A program made the position numbers and the translations under genes. DNA of 64,000 nucleotides from Haemophilus aegyptius. GTDB lineage: Bacteria > Pseudomonadota > Gammaproteobacteria > Enterobacterales > Pasteurellaceae. Location: positions 806,001 to 870,000 of the forward strand of contig NZ_LS483429.1 of NCBI RefSeq assembly GCF_900475885.1, given 5' to 3'. Below, one piece after another: positions 49,303 to 59,129 of this stretch; the first letter of the stretch is position 1; every line of letters starts with the position of its first letter. The notes under the pieces are model-generated. The model was not told where the DNA came from. It saw only the letters and a program-made list of their open reading frames with translations, and did no database searches.

Positions 49303-49320
49303 TGCACTATTATAGTAGTA
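49303..49320 (-). promoter_or_regulatory. TrpR-like operator over the mtr -10
   Basis: On the minus strand GTACT-ACTATAAT-AGTGC, an 18-bp dyad close to TrpR operators (GTACT...AGTAC). It covers TATAAT (49308-49313); TTGCAC lies 17 bp upstream (49331-49336). Repressor binding would block the promoter. Confidence 0.65.
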
Positions 49321-49353
49321 CACAAGAAAAGTGCAATATATTTATATCGATAA

Positions 49354-49376
49354 AAAGGGGACATTTAGTCCCCTTT
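49354..49376 (-). terminator. alaA terminator
   Basis: AAAGGGGAC and GTCCCCTTT form a 9-bp stem with a 5-base loop; TTT follows on the minus strand, 20 bases after the alaA stop. Confidence 0.85.
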
Positions 49377-49397
49377 GTAATGTTGTCAAAGCATTCA

Positions 49398-50612
49398 TTA
49401 TTGACGGTAATCCGACAAAAATCTTGCTAATTTTGTAATGGCTTCTTCAAGTTGATTTACATAAGGAAGAGTAACAACACGGAAGTGATCTGGCGAATGC
49501 CAATTAAATCCTTTACCGTGCACAAGTAGTACTTTTTCTTGGCGGAGTAAATCCAGCACCATTTTTTCATCACTGTGAATATTGAATTTTTTCACATCAA
49601 TTTTCGGGAACATATACATCGCCCCCATTGGTTTCACGCAAGTAATGCCTGGAATTTGAGTGATGAGATCATAGGCTTTGTTTCGTTGCTCAAGTAATCG
49701 ACCGCCCGGTAAAATAAATTCATTAATACTTTGATAGCCACCAAGTGCGGTTTGAATTGCATGTTGCATTGGTACGTTGGCACATAAACGCATTGATGCC
49801 AGCATATCTAAGCCTTCAATATAACCTTTCGCATTATGTTTTGGGCCGTTCAAAATCATCCAGCCTTGGCGGAAGCCTGCAACTCGATAAGCTTTTGATA
49901 ACCCATTCAGCGTAACCGTTAATAAATCAGGAGCAAGTGCGGCAATATGATGATGTACTGCGCCATCATATAAAATTTTGTCGTAGATTTCGTCGGCGAA
50001 GATAATCAAATTATTTTGGCGCGCGATTTCCACAATTTCTTGTAATAATTCTTTGCTATACACTGCACCCGTTGGGTTGTTCGGGTTGATGATGACAATC
50101 GCTTTAGTTTTCGTATTCACTTTCGCTTTAATATCATCAATAGCGGGGAACCAATTTGCTTCTTCATCACAAAGGTAATGAACAGCCTTGCCGCCAGAAA
50201 GTGTTACCGCAGCAGTCCAAAGCGGATAATCAGGCATTGGCACGAGTACTTCATCACCATCATTGAGTAATGCTTGCATGGCCATTGTGATAAGCTCAGA
50301 TACGCCGTTACCAATATACACATCATTGACGGTCGCGCCGTGAATCCCTTTTGATTGATAATATTGAACAATGGCTTTACGAGCAGAATATAAACCTTTT
50401 GAATCACAGTAGCCTTGAGCTGACGGCAAATTACGCAATACGTCCACCAAAATTTCATCTGGTGCTTCAAAGCCGAAAGGTGCGGGATTACCGATATTTA
50501 GTTTTAAAATTTTATTGCCTTCTTCTTCTAAGCGTAGTGCTTCTTTGTGTACTGGCCCGCGAATGTCATAACATACGTGTTCTAATTTGTCGGATTTTGG
50601 GAATAATCGCAT
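49398..50612 (-). CDS. alaA: Alanine-synthesising aminotransferase AlaA-like
   Basis: A 404-residue class I PLP aminotransferase, closest to E. coli AlaA, which makes alanine from pyruvate and glutamate. It shows KILKLNIGNPAPFGFEAPDEI, the cofactor stretch IVIINPNNPTGAVYSKELL and FADEIYDKILYD. The Schiff-base Lys is in LNGLSKAYRVAGFRQGW. Length agrees with AlaA. Divergent from menF across about 155 bases. Confidence 0.9.
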   Translation of the reverse strand: MRLFPKSDKLEHVCYDIRGPVHKEALRLEEEGNKILKLNIGNPAPFGFEAPDEILVDVLRNLPSAQGYCDSKGLYSARKAIVQYYQSKGIHGATVNDVYIGNGVSELITMAMQALLNDGDEVLVPMPDYPLWTAAVTLSGGKAVHYLCDEEANWFPAIDDIKAKVNTKTKAIVIINPNNPTGAVYSKELLQEIVEIARQNNLIIFADEIYDKILYDGAVHHHIAALAPDLLTVTLNGLSKAYRVAGFRQGWMILNGPKHNAKGYIEGLDMLASMRLCANVPMQHAIQTALGGYQSINEFILPGGRLLEQRNKAYDLITQIPGITCVKPMGAMYMFPKIDVKKFNIHSDEKMVLDLLRQEKVLLVHGKGFNWHSPDHFRVVTLPYVNQLEEAITKLARFLSDYRQ

Positions 50613-50768
50613 AGTGAAATCCTTTTGTTTCTAATAAAATTTTCGTGAAAAGTGCGGTTAATTTACGCTGAATTTTCAATATTGAAAAGATTTTGTAAAA
50701 AAATTTTTTGTCATTAACAATCTGCGGTAGAATACGGCTAATTTTTTGTGTATTTAAAACAAAATCTA

Positions 50769-52040
50769 ATGAGTTATTTAGCGCAGGCAATAGGCGAGTT
50801 AAAATCGCAAATTCACGCATATTTACAGCAATCAACGAATGAACTTGTCCGTTTTCAGGTAAAACTGGACAAGGTCGATTTGTTGGCGTGGCTGAAAGGT
50901 CAATCTGCGTATCCTCAATTTTATTTACATTTTCGTGATGAAGAAAAAGCATTGGCTGCGCTTGGGGCAGTGCAGTCATTTTCACAGTTAAATTTAGCGC
51001 AAGAGTTTATTGAAGAAAGTGGTTTTCCACTGGTAGGCGGTTTGCAATTTCAAGGCACTGCACAATTTGTATTACCTAAAATGCTTGTTGAACAGGATAA
51101 TAAAGGCGCGTTGGTATCCTTTTTTGTGAAAAATGAGCAAAGTGCGAATGATACTTTAGCTCACCTCAAAACTTTTGGAAATCTCACCGCACTTTCAGCT
51201 TTGCCAAAACAGATTCCTTTGCATACAGAGCCTCGAGCTAATGAAAGAACTTGGTGTGATTGGGTCAATCAGGCTTTGGTGGAAATTAAAAGTGGAGAGC
51301 TGACAAAAATTGTGTTAGCCAATGAAACCACTTTTCATTTAAAGCAAGCGATTAATGCCTACGATTTTTTAGCAGAAAGCGAAAAACAAAATCAAGGTTG
51401 TTATCATTTTTTATGGGCTGAAAATTCTCATTCGGTTTTTGTTGGTTCTACGCCAGAACGCCTATTTGCTCGTGAGTATAATTTGTTGCTAACCGAAGCT
51501 TTGGCGGGGACAGCATCGGTTTCTGAAAGTGAGGAAGAAACGCAATCTCAAGCCAATTGGTTATTAAATGATGAGAAAAATTTAAAAGAAAATTGGTTAG
51601 TCGTAAAAGATATTTCGCAGAATTTACGTAAGCAAGTAGAAAGTTTTGATGTAAGCAATGTGGAATTGAAACCGTTACGTAAAGTACAACATTTGATTCG
51701 TAAAATTCGTGCAAATTTGACCGCACATTATGCAGATGTAAATATATTAAAAGCGATTCATCCTACAGCTGCAGTATCTGGTTTGCCACAGCAACAAGCC
51801 AAAATGATTTTGTCAGAAATCGAAACCTTTGATCGAGGCTGGTATGCGGGAACATTGGGCGTGATGAGCGATGTATGTTCAGAGTTTTGTGTGGCGATTC
51901 GCTCTGCTTTTATTGAAGGTCATCGTATTCGAGTATTTGCTGGCGCGGGCATTGTGGCAGGCTCGCAGCCATTGGAAGAATGGAAAGAAATTGAACGTAA
52001 AGCAGCAGGGTTAATTTCCTTGTTTGCAGAAGAAAAATGA
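50769..52040 (+). CDS. menF: Isochorismate synthase MenF
   Basis: A 423-residue chorismate-utilising enzyme that converts chorismate to isochorismate. The C-terminal core has GELTKIVLANETTF, ENSHSVFVGSTPERLFARE, LTEALAGTA, IHPTAAVSGLPQQQA and RVFAGAGIVAGSQP with Mg-binding Glu residues. MenF rather than EntC follows from the adjacent menD. ATG 50769; earlier in-frame codons lack support. Its stop overlaps the region leading into menD. Confidence 0.92.
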   Translation: MSYLAQAIGELKSQIHAYLQQSTNELVRFQVKLDKVDLLAWLKGQSAYPQFYLHFRDEEKALAALGAVQSFSQLNLAQEFIEESGFPLVGGLQFQGTAQFVLPKMLVEQDNKGALVSFFVKNEQSANDTLAHLKTFGNLTALSALPKQIPLHTEPRANERTWCDWVNQALVEIKSGELTKIVLANETTFHLKQAINAYDFLAESEKQNQGCYHFLWAENSHSVFVGSTPERLFAREYNLLLTEALAGTASVSESEEETQSQANWLLNDEKNLKENWLVVKDISQNLRKQVESFDVSNVELKPLRKVQHLIRKIRANLTAHYADVNILKAIHPTAAVSGLPQQQAKMILSEIETFDRGWYAGTLGVMSDVCSEFCVAIRSAFIEGHRIRVFAGAGIVAGSQPLEEWKEIERKAAGLISLFAEEK

Positions 52041-52054
52041 TAACGGAGAAAAAA

Positions 52055-53761
52055 ATGTCGGTAAGCGTGTTTAATCGTTGTTGGTCGAAAGTGATTTTAG
52101 AAACCTTGGTGCGCCAAGGCGTTTCTCACATTTGTATCGCGCCAGGTTCGCGTTCGACACCTTTAACTCTAGAAGCCGTACGTTTGCAAAATGCAGGTTC
52201 AGTCACTTGTCATACGCATTTTGATGAACGCGGTTTAGGTTTTTTTGCACTTGGTATTGCCAAAGCAACTCAATTACCTGTTGCCATTATTGTGACATCA
52301 GGCACGGCGACTGCAAACCTTTATCCCGCCATTATTGAAGCGCGCCAAACTGGTGTGAATTTATTTGTTTTAACTGCTGATCGTCCACCAGAACTTTGGG
52401 AGTGCGGTGCAAATCAGGCCATTTTGCAACAAAATATGTTTGGTCAGTATCCAGTTGCAAATGTTAATTTACCTAAACCGAATGCTGATTATTCTGCGCA
52501 GTGGTTAATTTCTCTACTTGAACAGGCAGCTTTCCAACAAAAACAACAAGGTGGCGTTGTTCATATTAATGTCCCATTTGCCGAGCCACTTTATGATGCA
52601 ACTGATGAGGAAGTAAATTCCCATAGTTGGCTACAGCCGTTACAACGCTGGTTAATTCAAAACAAGTCTTGGATAAATGTAGAAGTCCAACAAAACGAAG
52701 TATTAATGCATGAAAATTGGGATCATTGGCGTACCAAACGTGGTGTCGTTGTGGTTGGTCAATTACCTGCAGAACAAGCGATGGGCATTAATTCTTGGGC
52801 AAGTGCTATGGGCTGGGTGTTACTGACGGATATTCAATCTGGTGTTGTTCCAACGACGCCTTATGAAGATATTTGGCTAGCAAACCAAACTGTTCGTGAA
52901 AAACTTCTACAAGCTGATATTGTGATTCAATTCGGTGCACGCTTTATTAGTAAACGAATTAATCAATTCTTACAGGCGTTTAAAGGTGAATTTTGGTTGG
53001 TTGAACAAAGTGGTAAAGCATTAGATCCTTACCATCATTCATTGACAAGATTCAATGCTAAAGCGCATCATTGGTTGCGTGCGCATCCACCTTTACGCCA
53101 AAAGACTTGGTTGCTTGAACCGTTAGCTTTATCTAAGTTCTGTGCGACCTTTATTGAACAGCAAGTAGGCGGAAATTTAACGGAAGCCTCGCTCGCATTA
53201 CGTTTACCAACACTTTTACCTTATAACGGTGTTTTATTTTTAGGTAATAGTTTACTTGTTCGTCTGGTTGATGCGCTAACGCAATTACCAGAAAGTTATC
53301 CCGTTTATACCAATCGTGGTGCGAGTGGAATTGATGGTTTGTTGGCTACTGCTGCTGGAATAGGTATTGGTTCAAATAAACCTGTTGTTGCGGTGATTGG
53401 CGATACGTCCACTTTATATGATCTAAATTCTTTCGCATTATTCAAAAACGTTACGCAACCAACGCTAATCTTTGTGATCAATAATAATGGTGGTGCGATT
53501 TTTGATATGTTACCTGTGGATGAACAAGTCAAAGATCAGTTCTATCGATTACCGCATAATGGCGATTTTTCTCAAATCGCGGCAATGTTTGATCTCAAAT
53601 ACGCTCATCCTTATACTTGGGCGGATCTCAATTCCGTTGTGAAACAGGCTTATAGTCGTCGCAAGGCAACGTTAATTGAAATTAAAACGAATCCGAGTGA
53701 TGGTAGTAGTTTGTATAAACGCTTAATCGAGCAAATTAGTCACGCCGTGATTGGTGCTTAA
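52055..53761 (+). CDS. menD: SEPHCHC synthase MenD
   Basis: A 568-residue ThDP-dependent enzyme adding 2-oxoglutarate-derived succinic semialdehyde to isochorismate in menaquinone synthesis. It starts MSVSVFNRCWSKVILETL; the N-terminal domain has HICIAPGSRSTPLTLEAV, DERGLGFFALGIAKAT and VTSGTATANLYPAI. The C-terminal ThDP/Mg site is VVAVIGDTSTLYDLNSFAL and NNNGGAIFDMLP. The start is preceded by ACGGAG; an overlapping ATG at 52037 is possible. Confidence 0.95.
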   Translation: MSVSVFNRCWSKVILETLVRQGVSHICIAPGSRSTPLTLEAVRLQNAGSVTCHTHFDERGLGFFALGIAKATQLPVAIIVTSGTATANLYPAIIEARQTGVNLFVLTADRPPELWECGANQAILQQNMFGQYPVANVNLPKPNADYSAQWLISLLEQAAFQQKQQGGVVHINVPFAEPLYDATDEEVNSHSWLQPLQRWLIQNKSWINVEVQQNEVLMHENWDHWRTKRGVVVVGQLPAEQAMGINSWASAMGWVLLTDIQSGVVPTTPYEDIWLANQTVREKLLQADIVIQFGARFISKRINQFLQAFKGEFWLVEQSGKALDPYHHSLTRFNAKAHHWLRAHPPLRQKTWLLEPLALSKFCATFIEQQVGGNLTEASLALRLPTLLPYNGVLFLGNSLLVRLVDALTQLPESYPVYTNRGASGIDGLLATAAGIGIGSNKPVVAVIGDTSTLYDLNSFALFKNVTQPTLIFVINNNGGAIFDMLPVDEQVKDQFYRLPHNGDFSQIAAMFDLKYAHPYTWADLNSVVKQAYSRRKATLIEIKTNPSDGSSLYKRLIEQISHAVIGA

Positions 53762-53771
53762 GTATTCTGTA

Positions 53772-53797
53772 GGCGGGCTTTAGTCCGCCATATTTTA
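53772..53797 (+). terminator. menD terminator
   Basis: GGCGG and CCGCC (53772-53776 and 53785-53789) with an 8-base loop, followed by ATATTTTATT. A short GC stem before menH; partial read-through is likely. Confidence 0.6.
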
Positions 53798-53821
53798 TTA
53801 TTTCTATCAATAATCCCTTCA

Positions 53822-54565
53822 ATGATAAACATCATTTTTCTTCACGGACTTCTTGGTACAAAAAATGACTGGCAAAAAGTCATTGAAAATCTACCGCACT
53901 TTAATTGTATTGCGCTAGATTTGCCTTTTCACGGGCAAGCTAAAGACCTTGAAGTCACAAATTTTGAAGAAACAGCTGTGTATTTGGCTCAGCAAATTAA
54001 AAGTGCGGTGAAAAATGAACCCTATTTTCTTGTTGGGTATTCTCTAGGTGGAAGGATTGCTTTGTATTATGCGCTGCAAGCTCAGCTGGAACGATCTAAT
54101 TTACAAGGCGTTATTTTAGAAGGAGCGAATCTAGGTTTAAAAACTGACGAAGAAAAGCAGGCTCGTTTTCTGCAGGATTTTGCTTGGGCGCAACGTTTTA
54201 TGCAAGAATCGCCAGAAAAAGTGTTGAATGATTGGTATCAACAACCTGTGTTTTCTCATTTGACTGCAGAAGAAAGGCTGCAGTTAGTTGAAAAACGAAA
54301 ATCAAGTTGTGGGGAAAATATTGGCAAAATGCTGCTGGCGACAAGTCTATCCAAACAACCTGATTTTAGTGAAAAAGTGCGGTTAAGTTCTTTGCCATTT
54401 TTTTATTTTTGTGGCGAAAGAGATCATAAGTTCCAAGTATTAGCCAAAGAAAATCAAATTGATTTAGTGACAATTCCCTGCGCTGGACATAACTCACATT
54501 TAGAAAACTCAAAATATTTCTCTAAAAAAATAGAAAATTGCATATTAAAAATTGCTAGACCTTAG
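53822..54565 (+). CDS. menH: SHCHC synthase MenH
   Basis: A 247-residue α/β-hydrolase-fold lyase that removes pyruvate from SEPHCHC to give SHCHC. INIIFLHGLLGTKNDW is the oxyanion region, FLVGYSLGGRIALYYALQ the nucleophile Ser elbow, FFYFCGERDHKF the Asp and IPCAGHNSHLENS the His. Third menaquinone gene after menF and menD. Confidence 0.92.
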   Translation: MINIIFLHGLLGTKNDWQKVIENLPHFNCIALDLPFHGQAKDLEVTNFEETAVYLAQQIKSAVKNEPYFLVGYSLGGRIALYYALQAQLERSNLQGVILEGANLGLKTDEEKQARFLQDFAWAQRFMQESPEKVLNDWYQQPVFSHLTAEERLQLVEKRKSSCGENIGKMLLATSLSKQPDFSEKVRLSSLPFFYFCGERDHKFQVLAKENQIDLVTIPCAGHNSHLENSKYFSKKIENCILKIARP

Positions 54566-54620
54566 TTAAAATGCTAGGATTCAATACTTTCTCTTTATAA
54601 TAAACTACTAAGGAAACACA

Positions 54621-55937
54621 ATGTCTACACAACTTCGTAATAATCCGATGAAAGTGGCGTTAGCCTCGATGGTCGGTACGGCAATCGAATTTTTTGATTA
54701 TTATATCTATGCGGCTGCCGCTGTATTAGTTTTCAATACGCAATTCTTCCATAGCGATGATCCGCTTTCTAATGATTTACTTTCTCTTTCTACGCTTGCT
54801 TTAGCATTTTTTGCACGTCCTATTGGTTCGGCATTATTCGGTCACTTTGGAGATAAAATTGGTCGTAAAAAAACCTTGGTTGCCTCTCTTGTTTTAATGG
54901 GTGGTTCAACGGTAGTAATTGGTTTACTTCCTAATTATGCTCAAATTGGTATCTGGGCGCCGATTTTGCTTTGTGTATGTCGCGTAGGTCAAGGAATTGG
55001 ACTTGGTGGAGAATGGGGCGGTGCAGCGTTAGTCGCAACAGAAAATGCACCAGAAGGAAAACGAGCTTGGTACGGTACTTTCCCTCAATTAGGCGCACCA
55101 ATTGGTTTATTTGTCGCTAATGGAACGTTCTTCTTAGTTAGCTATTTACTTGGTCATAATGCACTTGTTGAATGGGCGTGGCGTATTCCATTTGTATCTT
55201 CCATTTTATTAGTTGCAGTTGGTTTATATGTTCGCTTAACTTTGCACGAAAGCCACGTATTTGTGGAAGCAGAGCAAAAAGGCAAAAAATTGAATGCACC
55301 AGTGAGTGTTGTGTTTACCAAACACTTAAAACCAATGATCATTGGTACATTTATTATGGTGGCAACTTATTCTTTGTTTTACATTATGACGGCTTTTGCG
55401 CAGGCATATTCTCGAACCGCGCCAAAGCTTTCTGAAGCAGGTTATGCGCTTGGTTTAGGAATCCCAGCAAATACATTTACTGGCTTGTTATTAATTAGTG
55501 CCATTGTATTTGGTGTTTTTATCAGTATTTCCGGTTTTTATGCCGATAAAATCGGTCGTCGTAAATGGTTGATTTGGGTGACTATTGCTATCGGCGTGCT
55601 TGGTTTAGCAATGCCGTTATTCTTAGAAAATGGCACTCCAGTTAGCGTATTTGCATTTTTAGTGATTGGTATGGCGATTATGGGAATGACATTTGGTCCA
55701 ATGGCTGCGCTATTACCAGAATTATTCCCAACAGAAGTCCGTTATTCAGGTGCCTCTCTCGCCTATAATTTAGCATCAATTATTGGTGCAACAATTGCAG
55801 CAATGATTTCTTTAAAAATTAACGCGTCATTCGGTGTAATGGGCGTAGGAATTTATTTAGCAATCAATGCATTAATGACTTTCTTGGCATTATTAGCCTC
55901 AAAAGAGACTAAAAATGTAGATTTAACAGAAATCTAA
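54621..55937 (+). CDS. MFS metabolite:H+ symporter, ProP/ShiA-like
   Basis: A 438-residue permease with 12 membrane segments in the MHS family. It has MVGTAIEFFDYYIYAAAAVLVF, FGHFGDKIGRKKTLV, GQGIGLGGEWGGAALVATENAP, a second-half DKIGRRKWLIW and LLPELFPTEVRYSGASLAYN. No long C-terminal coiled coil, so it is not an osmosensor like full-length ProP. Substrate unknown; relatives carry shikimate, proline/betaine, citrate or other organic acids. It stands alone between menH and the convergent udp. Confidence 0.83.
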   Translation: MSTQLRNNPMKVALASMVGTAIEFFDYYIYAAAAVLVFNTQFFHSDDPLSNDLLSLSTLALAFFARPIGSALFGHFGDKIGRKKTLVASLVLMGGSTVVIGLLPNYAQIGIWAPILLCVCRVGQGIGLGGEWGGAALVATENAPEGKRAWYGTFPQLGAPIGLFVANGTFFLVSYLLGHNALVEWAWRIPFVSSILLVAVGLYVRLTLHESHVFVEAEQKGKKLNAPVSVVFTKHLKPMIIGTFIMVATYSLFYIMTAFAQAYSRTAPKLSEAGYALGLGIPANTFTGLLLISAIVFGVFISISGFYADKIGRRKWLIWVTIAIGVLGLAMPLFLENGTPVSVFAFLVIGMAIMGMTFGPMAALLPELFPTEVRYSGASLAYNLASIIGATIAAMISLKINASFGVMGVGIYLAINALMTFLALLASKETKNVDLTEI

Positions 55938-56073
55938 TTTTAGTCGTAAATATGTTAGGTTATTTAGCCTTTAAAAGTAGTTTATTTAGAACTTATATCA
56001 AGTTTAGGTTTCAATGCCAACAAGTAAATAGACTACTTTGATTAAATTGATCAGAAGATCGCAGTTTATTAAT

Positions 56074-56125
56074 AAAAAAATCTGCACCTTACTTCGTTAG
56101 AAAATAAATCTAATTAAGGTGCAGA
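56074..56125 (-). terminator. udp terminator, long dyad
   Basis: TCTGCACCTTA and TAAGGTGCAGA (56081-56091 and 56115-56125) form an 11-bp stem; GTTAG/CTAAT extends it inside the loop. On the minus strand TTTTTTT follows. The TCTGCAC core matches the dyad at 47942. Confidence 0.75.
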
Positions 56126-56162
56126 ATAAAATAAAGTTTTATTGTTTCAAATAAATATTACT

Positions 56163-56921
56163 TTAACTTAACAACGCTTGTGCAGCTGCGATCACAACAG
56201 ACACAGCTTTTTCTTCTGTTTGTTTTATCGTTGCTTCATTTGGAATTTCTTGTTGAGTGCGGTTTACAATCACGCCTGCAACCATTCCTGCACGCAAACC
56301 TAATGCGCTACACATAGTAAACAATGTTGAAGATTCCATTTCGTAATTCATGACATTCAAATCTTGCCATTGTTTAAGCAAACCTTGGTAATTACGATAT
56401 ACTTTACCACTATAAGTATCGTAACGTTCTTGACCTGGATAGAATGTATCAGATGATACGGTTACACCTACATAAGGCTCAATACCTTTTGCTTTCGCTG
56501 CATTATAAAGTGCGGTTGTACATTCAAAGTTTGCCACAGCTGGATATTCTAATGGTACAAAATGATGGCTTGCACCATCTAAGCGAACAGCAGCCGTTGT
56601 GATAAGAACATCGCCTACATTAATGTGCGGTTGAATTGCACCCGTTGTGCCAATACGTAAGAAAGTGCGAACACCAAGTTGAGCAAGTTCTTCCACACAA
56701 ATTGATGTTGATGGACCACCAATACCCGTAGAACATACAACAATAGGCTGACCATTGATATAACCTAACCACGATGTAAATTCACGCGTGCTTGTAAGAA
56801 ACTCTGGATTATCAAGTTGTTTCGCAATACGCTCACTACGCGCAGGATCGCCAGGAACAATAGCGAGTGTTGCACCTTTAAGTTGCGCTTTAGTGAGGTT
56901 TAAGTGAAATACGTCTGACAT
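56163..56921 (-). CDS. udp: Uridine phosphorylase
   Basis: A 252-residue nucleoside phosphorylase that splits uridine to uracil and ribose-1-phosphate. It shows [78 protein letters not shown] and the substrate loop [26 protein letters not shown] precedes ATG 56921. Single gene with its own terminator. Confidence 0.96.
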   Translation of the reverse strand: MSDVFHLNLTKAQLKGATLAIVPGDPARSERIAKQLDNPEFLTSTREFTSWLGYINGQPIVVCSTGIGGPSTSICVEELAQLGVRTFLRIGTTGAIQPHINVGDVLITTAAVRLDGASHHFVPLEYPAVANFECTTALYNAAKAKGIEPYVGVTVSSDTFYPGQERYDTYSGKVYRNYQGLLKQWQDLNVMNYEMESSTLFTMCSALGLRAGMVAGVIVNRTQQEIPNEATIKQTEEKAVSVVIAAAQALLS

Positions 56922-57156
56922 AATAAATCTCCTTATTATCATTGAACGTGATGATTTCGCCCTTAGGAAAAATCTTATTTTCAAGAAAAGAAATAAAATA
57001 TTTTTAGAAAATTTTTTTCTCTTTCAAACATTTTTATTATTTCTTTTTTGTTTTTCTGATAACGAATAATAAGTAAAAAAAGAAGTGCGGTCAAAAAGTT
57101 AAACGTTTTCGGTTATAATTCCACGTAAATTTTTTCTAGAACAAGCGAAAAATAAA

Positions 57157-57819
57157 ATGAATGCAAAAATTTTAGTTATAAAAGTGGGACAAGTTCAAAC
57201 CCTAACCTTTTCCGATGGAAGCCTGTATGAAAGCGCGATTCGTAAAAAAGTTGTGCCATCGGTAAAAATTCATTCTCTTGGTGCGGAAGGAAACGATGTT
57301 GGTTTAAAAAAACATCACGGTGGTGTAGATAAAGCTCTCTTTTTTATGTCGGCAGATTCTTTTAATGAATTAAATACTTTATTAAATAAAGATTTTTCTT
57401 ATATGGATACTGCGACATACGGAGAAAATTTTGTCGTGTCAGGCTTGAATGAAGACAATGTATGTATTGGCGATCGTTATCAAATCGGCTCAACCATTTT
57501 AGAAGTATCTCAACCACGTAAACCTTGTGAGCGTTTATCAAAAAATACGGAAAACGAAGAGACGCGCGATATTATTTATCAAACTGGGCTCAGTGGATGG
57601 TATGTTCGTATTATTGAAACAGGAACAATTAAGCAAAAGGATGAACTAAAATTACTCGCCCGTCCTTATCCGCAAATAACAATTCGTCATTTAAATCGCT
57701 TGTTATCTGCGCCAAAAAATGAAGCTGAATTAGATGTAGCATTAGAGATTGAAGTATTAGCTGAAGCCTTTAAACGCTCAATTCGATCGCAAATATCGAA
57801 ATTCAAACAACAGGGATAA
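57157..57819 (+). CDS. MOSC-domain protein, YiiM-like
   Basis: A 220-residue protein with a MOSC fold (molybdenum cofactor sulfurase C-terminal type). It has [45 protein letters not shown] and [13 protein letters not shown], with the conserved Cys likely bound to Mo. A helical 3-alpha domain follows ([18 protein letters not shown]). E. coli YiiM reduces N-hydroxylated purines with Moco; the same is possible here. The next gene starts two bases after its stop. Confidence 0.87.
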   Translation: MNAKILVIKVGQVQTLTFSDGSLYESAIRKKVVPSVKIHSLGAEGNDVGLKKHHGGVDKALFFMSADSFNELNTLLNKDFSYMDTATYGENFVVSGLNEDNVCIGDRYQIGSTILEVSQPRKPCERLSKNTENEETRDIIYQTGLSGWYVRIIETGTIKQKDELKLLARPYPQITIRHLNRLLSAPKNEAELDVALEIEVLAEAFKRSIRSQISKFKQQG

Positions 57820-57821
57820 AT

Positions 57822-58304
57822 ATGTCAGAAATTTCAACCGCACTTTCAGAGGACTGTCCATGTCAATCTGGTCATCATTACGCAGATTGTTGTGGCAAAT
57901 TTCATTTGAGACAAGCATTTCCCGAAACGGCAGAACAACTTATGCGTTCACGTTATACAGCGTATGTGTTAAAAAATATACCTTATATTGTTGTAACAAC
58001 TGTGCCAAGCCAACAAACTTTATTAAAGCCTAGGTTATTGCAAGAATGGGCGGACAACACTACGTGGCTAGGATTAGAAATTCTAAAAACGGAAAGCCTT
58101 ACAAAAACTCAAAGTGCGGTGGAATTTAAAGCTATTTTTCAAGGCGAAGAATGTGATCAAGCCCATCAAGAACGGTCAATTTTTGTGAAAATTGAAAACC
58201 GTTGGTATTTTGTTGATCCGACAGTATCCTTGCCTACAATGAAACAACCTTGTGTATGTGGTTCTGGTAAAAAATTTAAACATTGTTGTGGGGGATTTCT
58301 ATGA
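57822..58304 (+). CDS. UPF0225/YchJ-like protein with two SEC-C motifs
   Basis: A 160-residue protein framed by two zinc-binding SEC-C motifs, [16 protein letters not shown] at the N-terminus and [16 protein letters not shown] at the C-terminus, around an NTF2-like middle ([21 protein letters not shown]). SEC-C motifs in SecA contact SecB and ribosomes; the role of this stand-alone protein is not known. ATGA overlap with the next gene. Confidence 0.9.
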   Translation: MSEISTALSEDCPCQSGHHYADCCGKFHLRQAFPETAEQLMRSRYTAYVLKNIPYIVVTTVPSQQTLLKPRLLQEWADNTTWLGLEILKTESLTKTQSAVEFKAIFQGEECDQAHQERSIFVKIENRWYFVDPTVSLPTMKQPCVCGSGKKFKHCCGGFL

Positions 58305-59110
58305 TTTCATTAAAAAATTTTGGATTATTATTTTGGAAACGTTTTTCAGAAAATAAACTTAATCAAGTAGCTGGTGCATTGACTTATAGCACAATGTTAG
58401 CAATAGTTCCTTTAGTTATGGTTATTTTTTCTATTTTCTCTGCTTTTCCTGTATTCAATGAAGTGACGGGAGAATTAAAAGAAATGATTTTTACTAATTT
58501 TGCACCATCAGCGAGTGATATGGTGGGCGAATATATCGATCAATTTGTATCAAACTCAAAGAAAATGAGTGCGGTGGGAATTGTGAGTTTAATTGCCGTT
58601 GCCTTGATGCTAATTAATAACATCGACCGAACACTAAATAGTATTTGGCACAATAGTCAATCTCGCTCTCCGCTTTCTTCTTTTGCGATTTATTGGATGA
58701 TTTTGACACTTGGCCCACTTATTATTGGCGTGAGCATTGGGATTAGTTCGTATATTAAAATAATGTTTGAGCAATCGGAACATTTATCATTAGGCTTAAA
58801 ATTGCTCAGTTTTGTGCCTTTTTTATTTACTTGGTTTATTTTTACGCTTATTTATACGGTTGTACCGAATAAAAAAGTGAAAATTAAGCATTCAGCTTAC
58901 GGTGCATTTCTTGCCGCGATTTTTTTCACTCTTGGTAAACAAGCATTTACTTGGTATATCGTCACTTTTCCCTCTTATCAATTAATTTACGGTGCAATGG
59001 CAACTTTACCAATTATGTTATTGTGGATTCAAATAAGTTGGCTTGTGGTGTTAGTTGGTGCACAATTAGCTTCAACCTTAGATGAAATTGGCGAGCAGAT
59101 CGAGCAATAA
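58301..59110 (+). CDS. YihY/BrkB-family inner-membrane protein (UPF0761)
   Basis: A 269-residue protein with about six membrane helices. Family motifs [58 protein letters not shown] and [27 protein letters not shown]. The name BrkB came from an early mis-assignment; it was once thought to be RNase BN. Function unknown. ATG 58301 overlaps the SEC-C gene stop by four bases; the upstream codons are rejected. Confidence 0.9.
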   Translation: MISLKNFGLLFWKRFSENKLNQVAGALTYSTMLAIVPLVMVIFSIFSAFPVFNEVTGELKEMIFTNFAPSASDMVGEYIDQFVSNSKKMSAVGIVSLIAVALMLINNIDRTLNSIWHNSQSRSPLSSFAIYWMILTLGPLIIGVSIGISSYIKIMFEQSEHLSLGLKLLSFVPFLFTWFIFTLIYTVVPNKKVKIKHSAYGAFLAAIFFTLGKQAFTWYIVTFPSYQLIYGAMATLPIMLLWIQISWLVVLVGAQLASTLDEIGEQIEQ

Positions 59111-59129
59111 TGCTCGATCTATAAGAAAA

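Noticed and set aside
53771-53790. Copy of the Haemophilus intergenic dyad family after menD
   Set aside because: GTAGGCGGGCTT is only loosely similar to the motif I remember; treated as an ordinary terminator stem.
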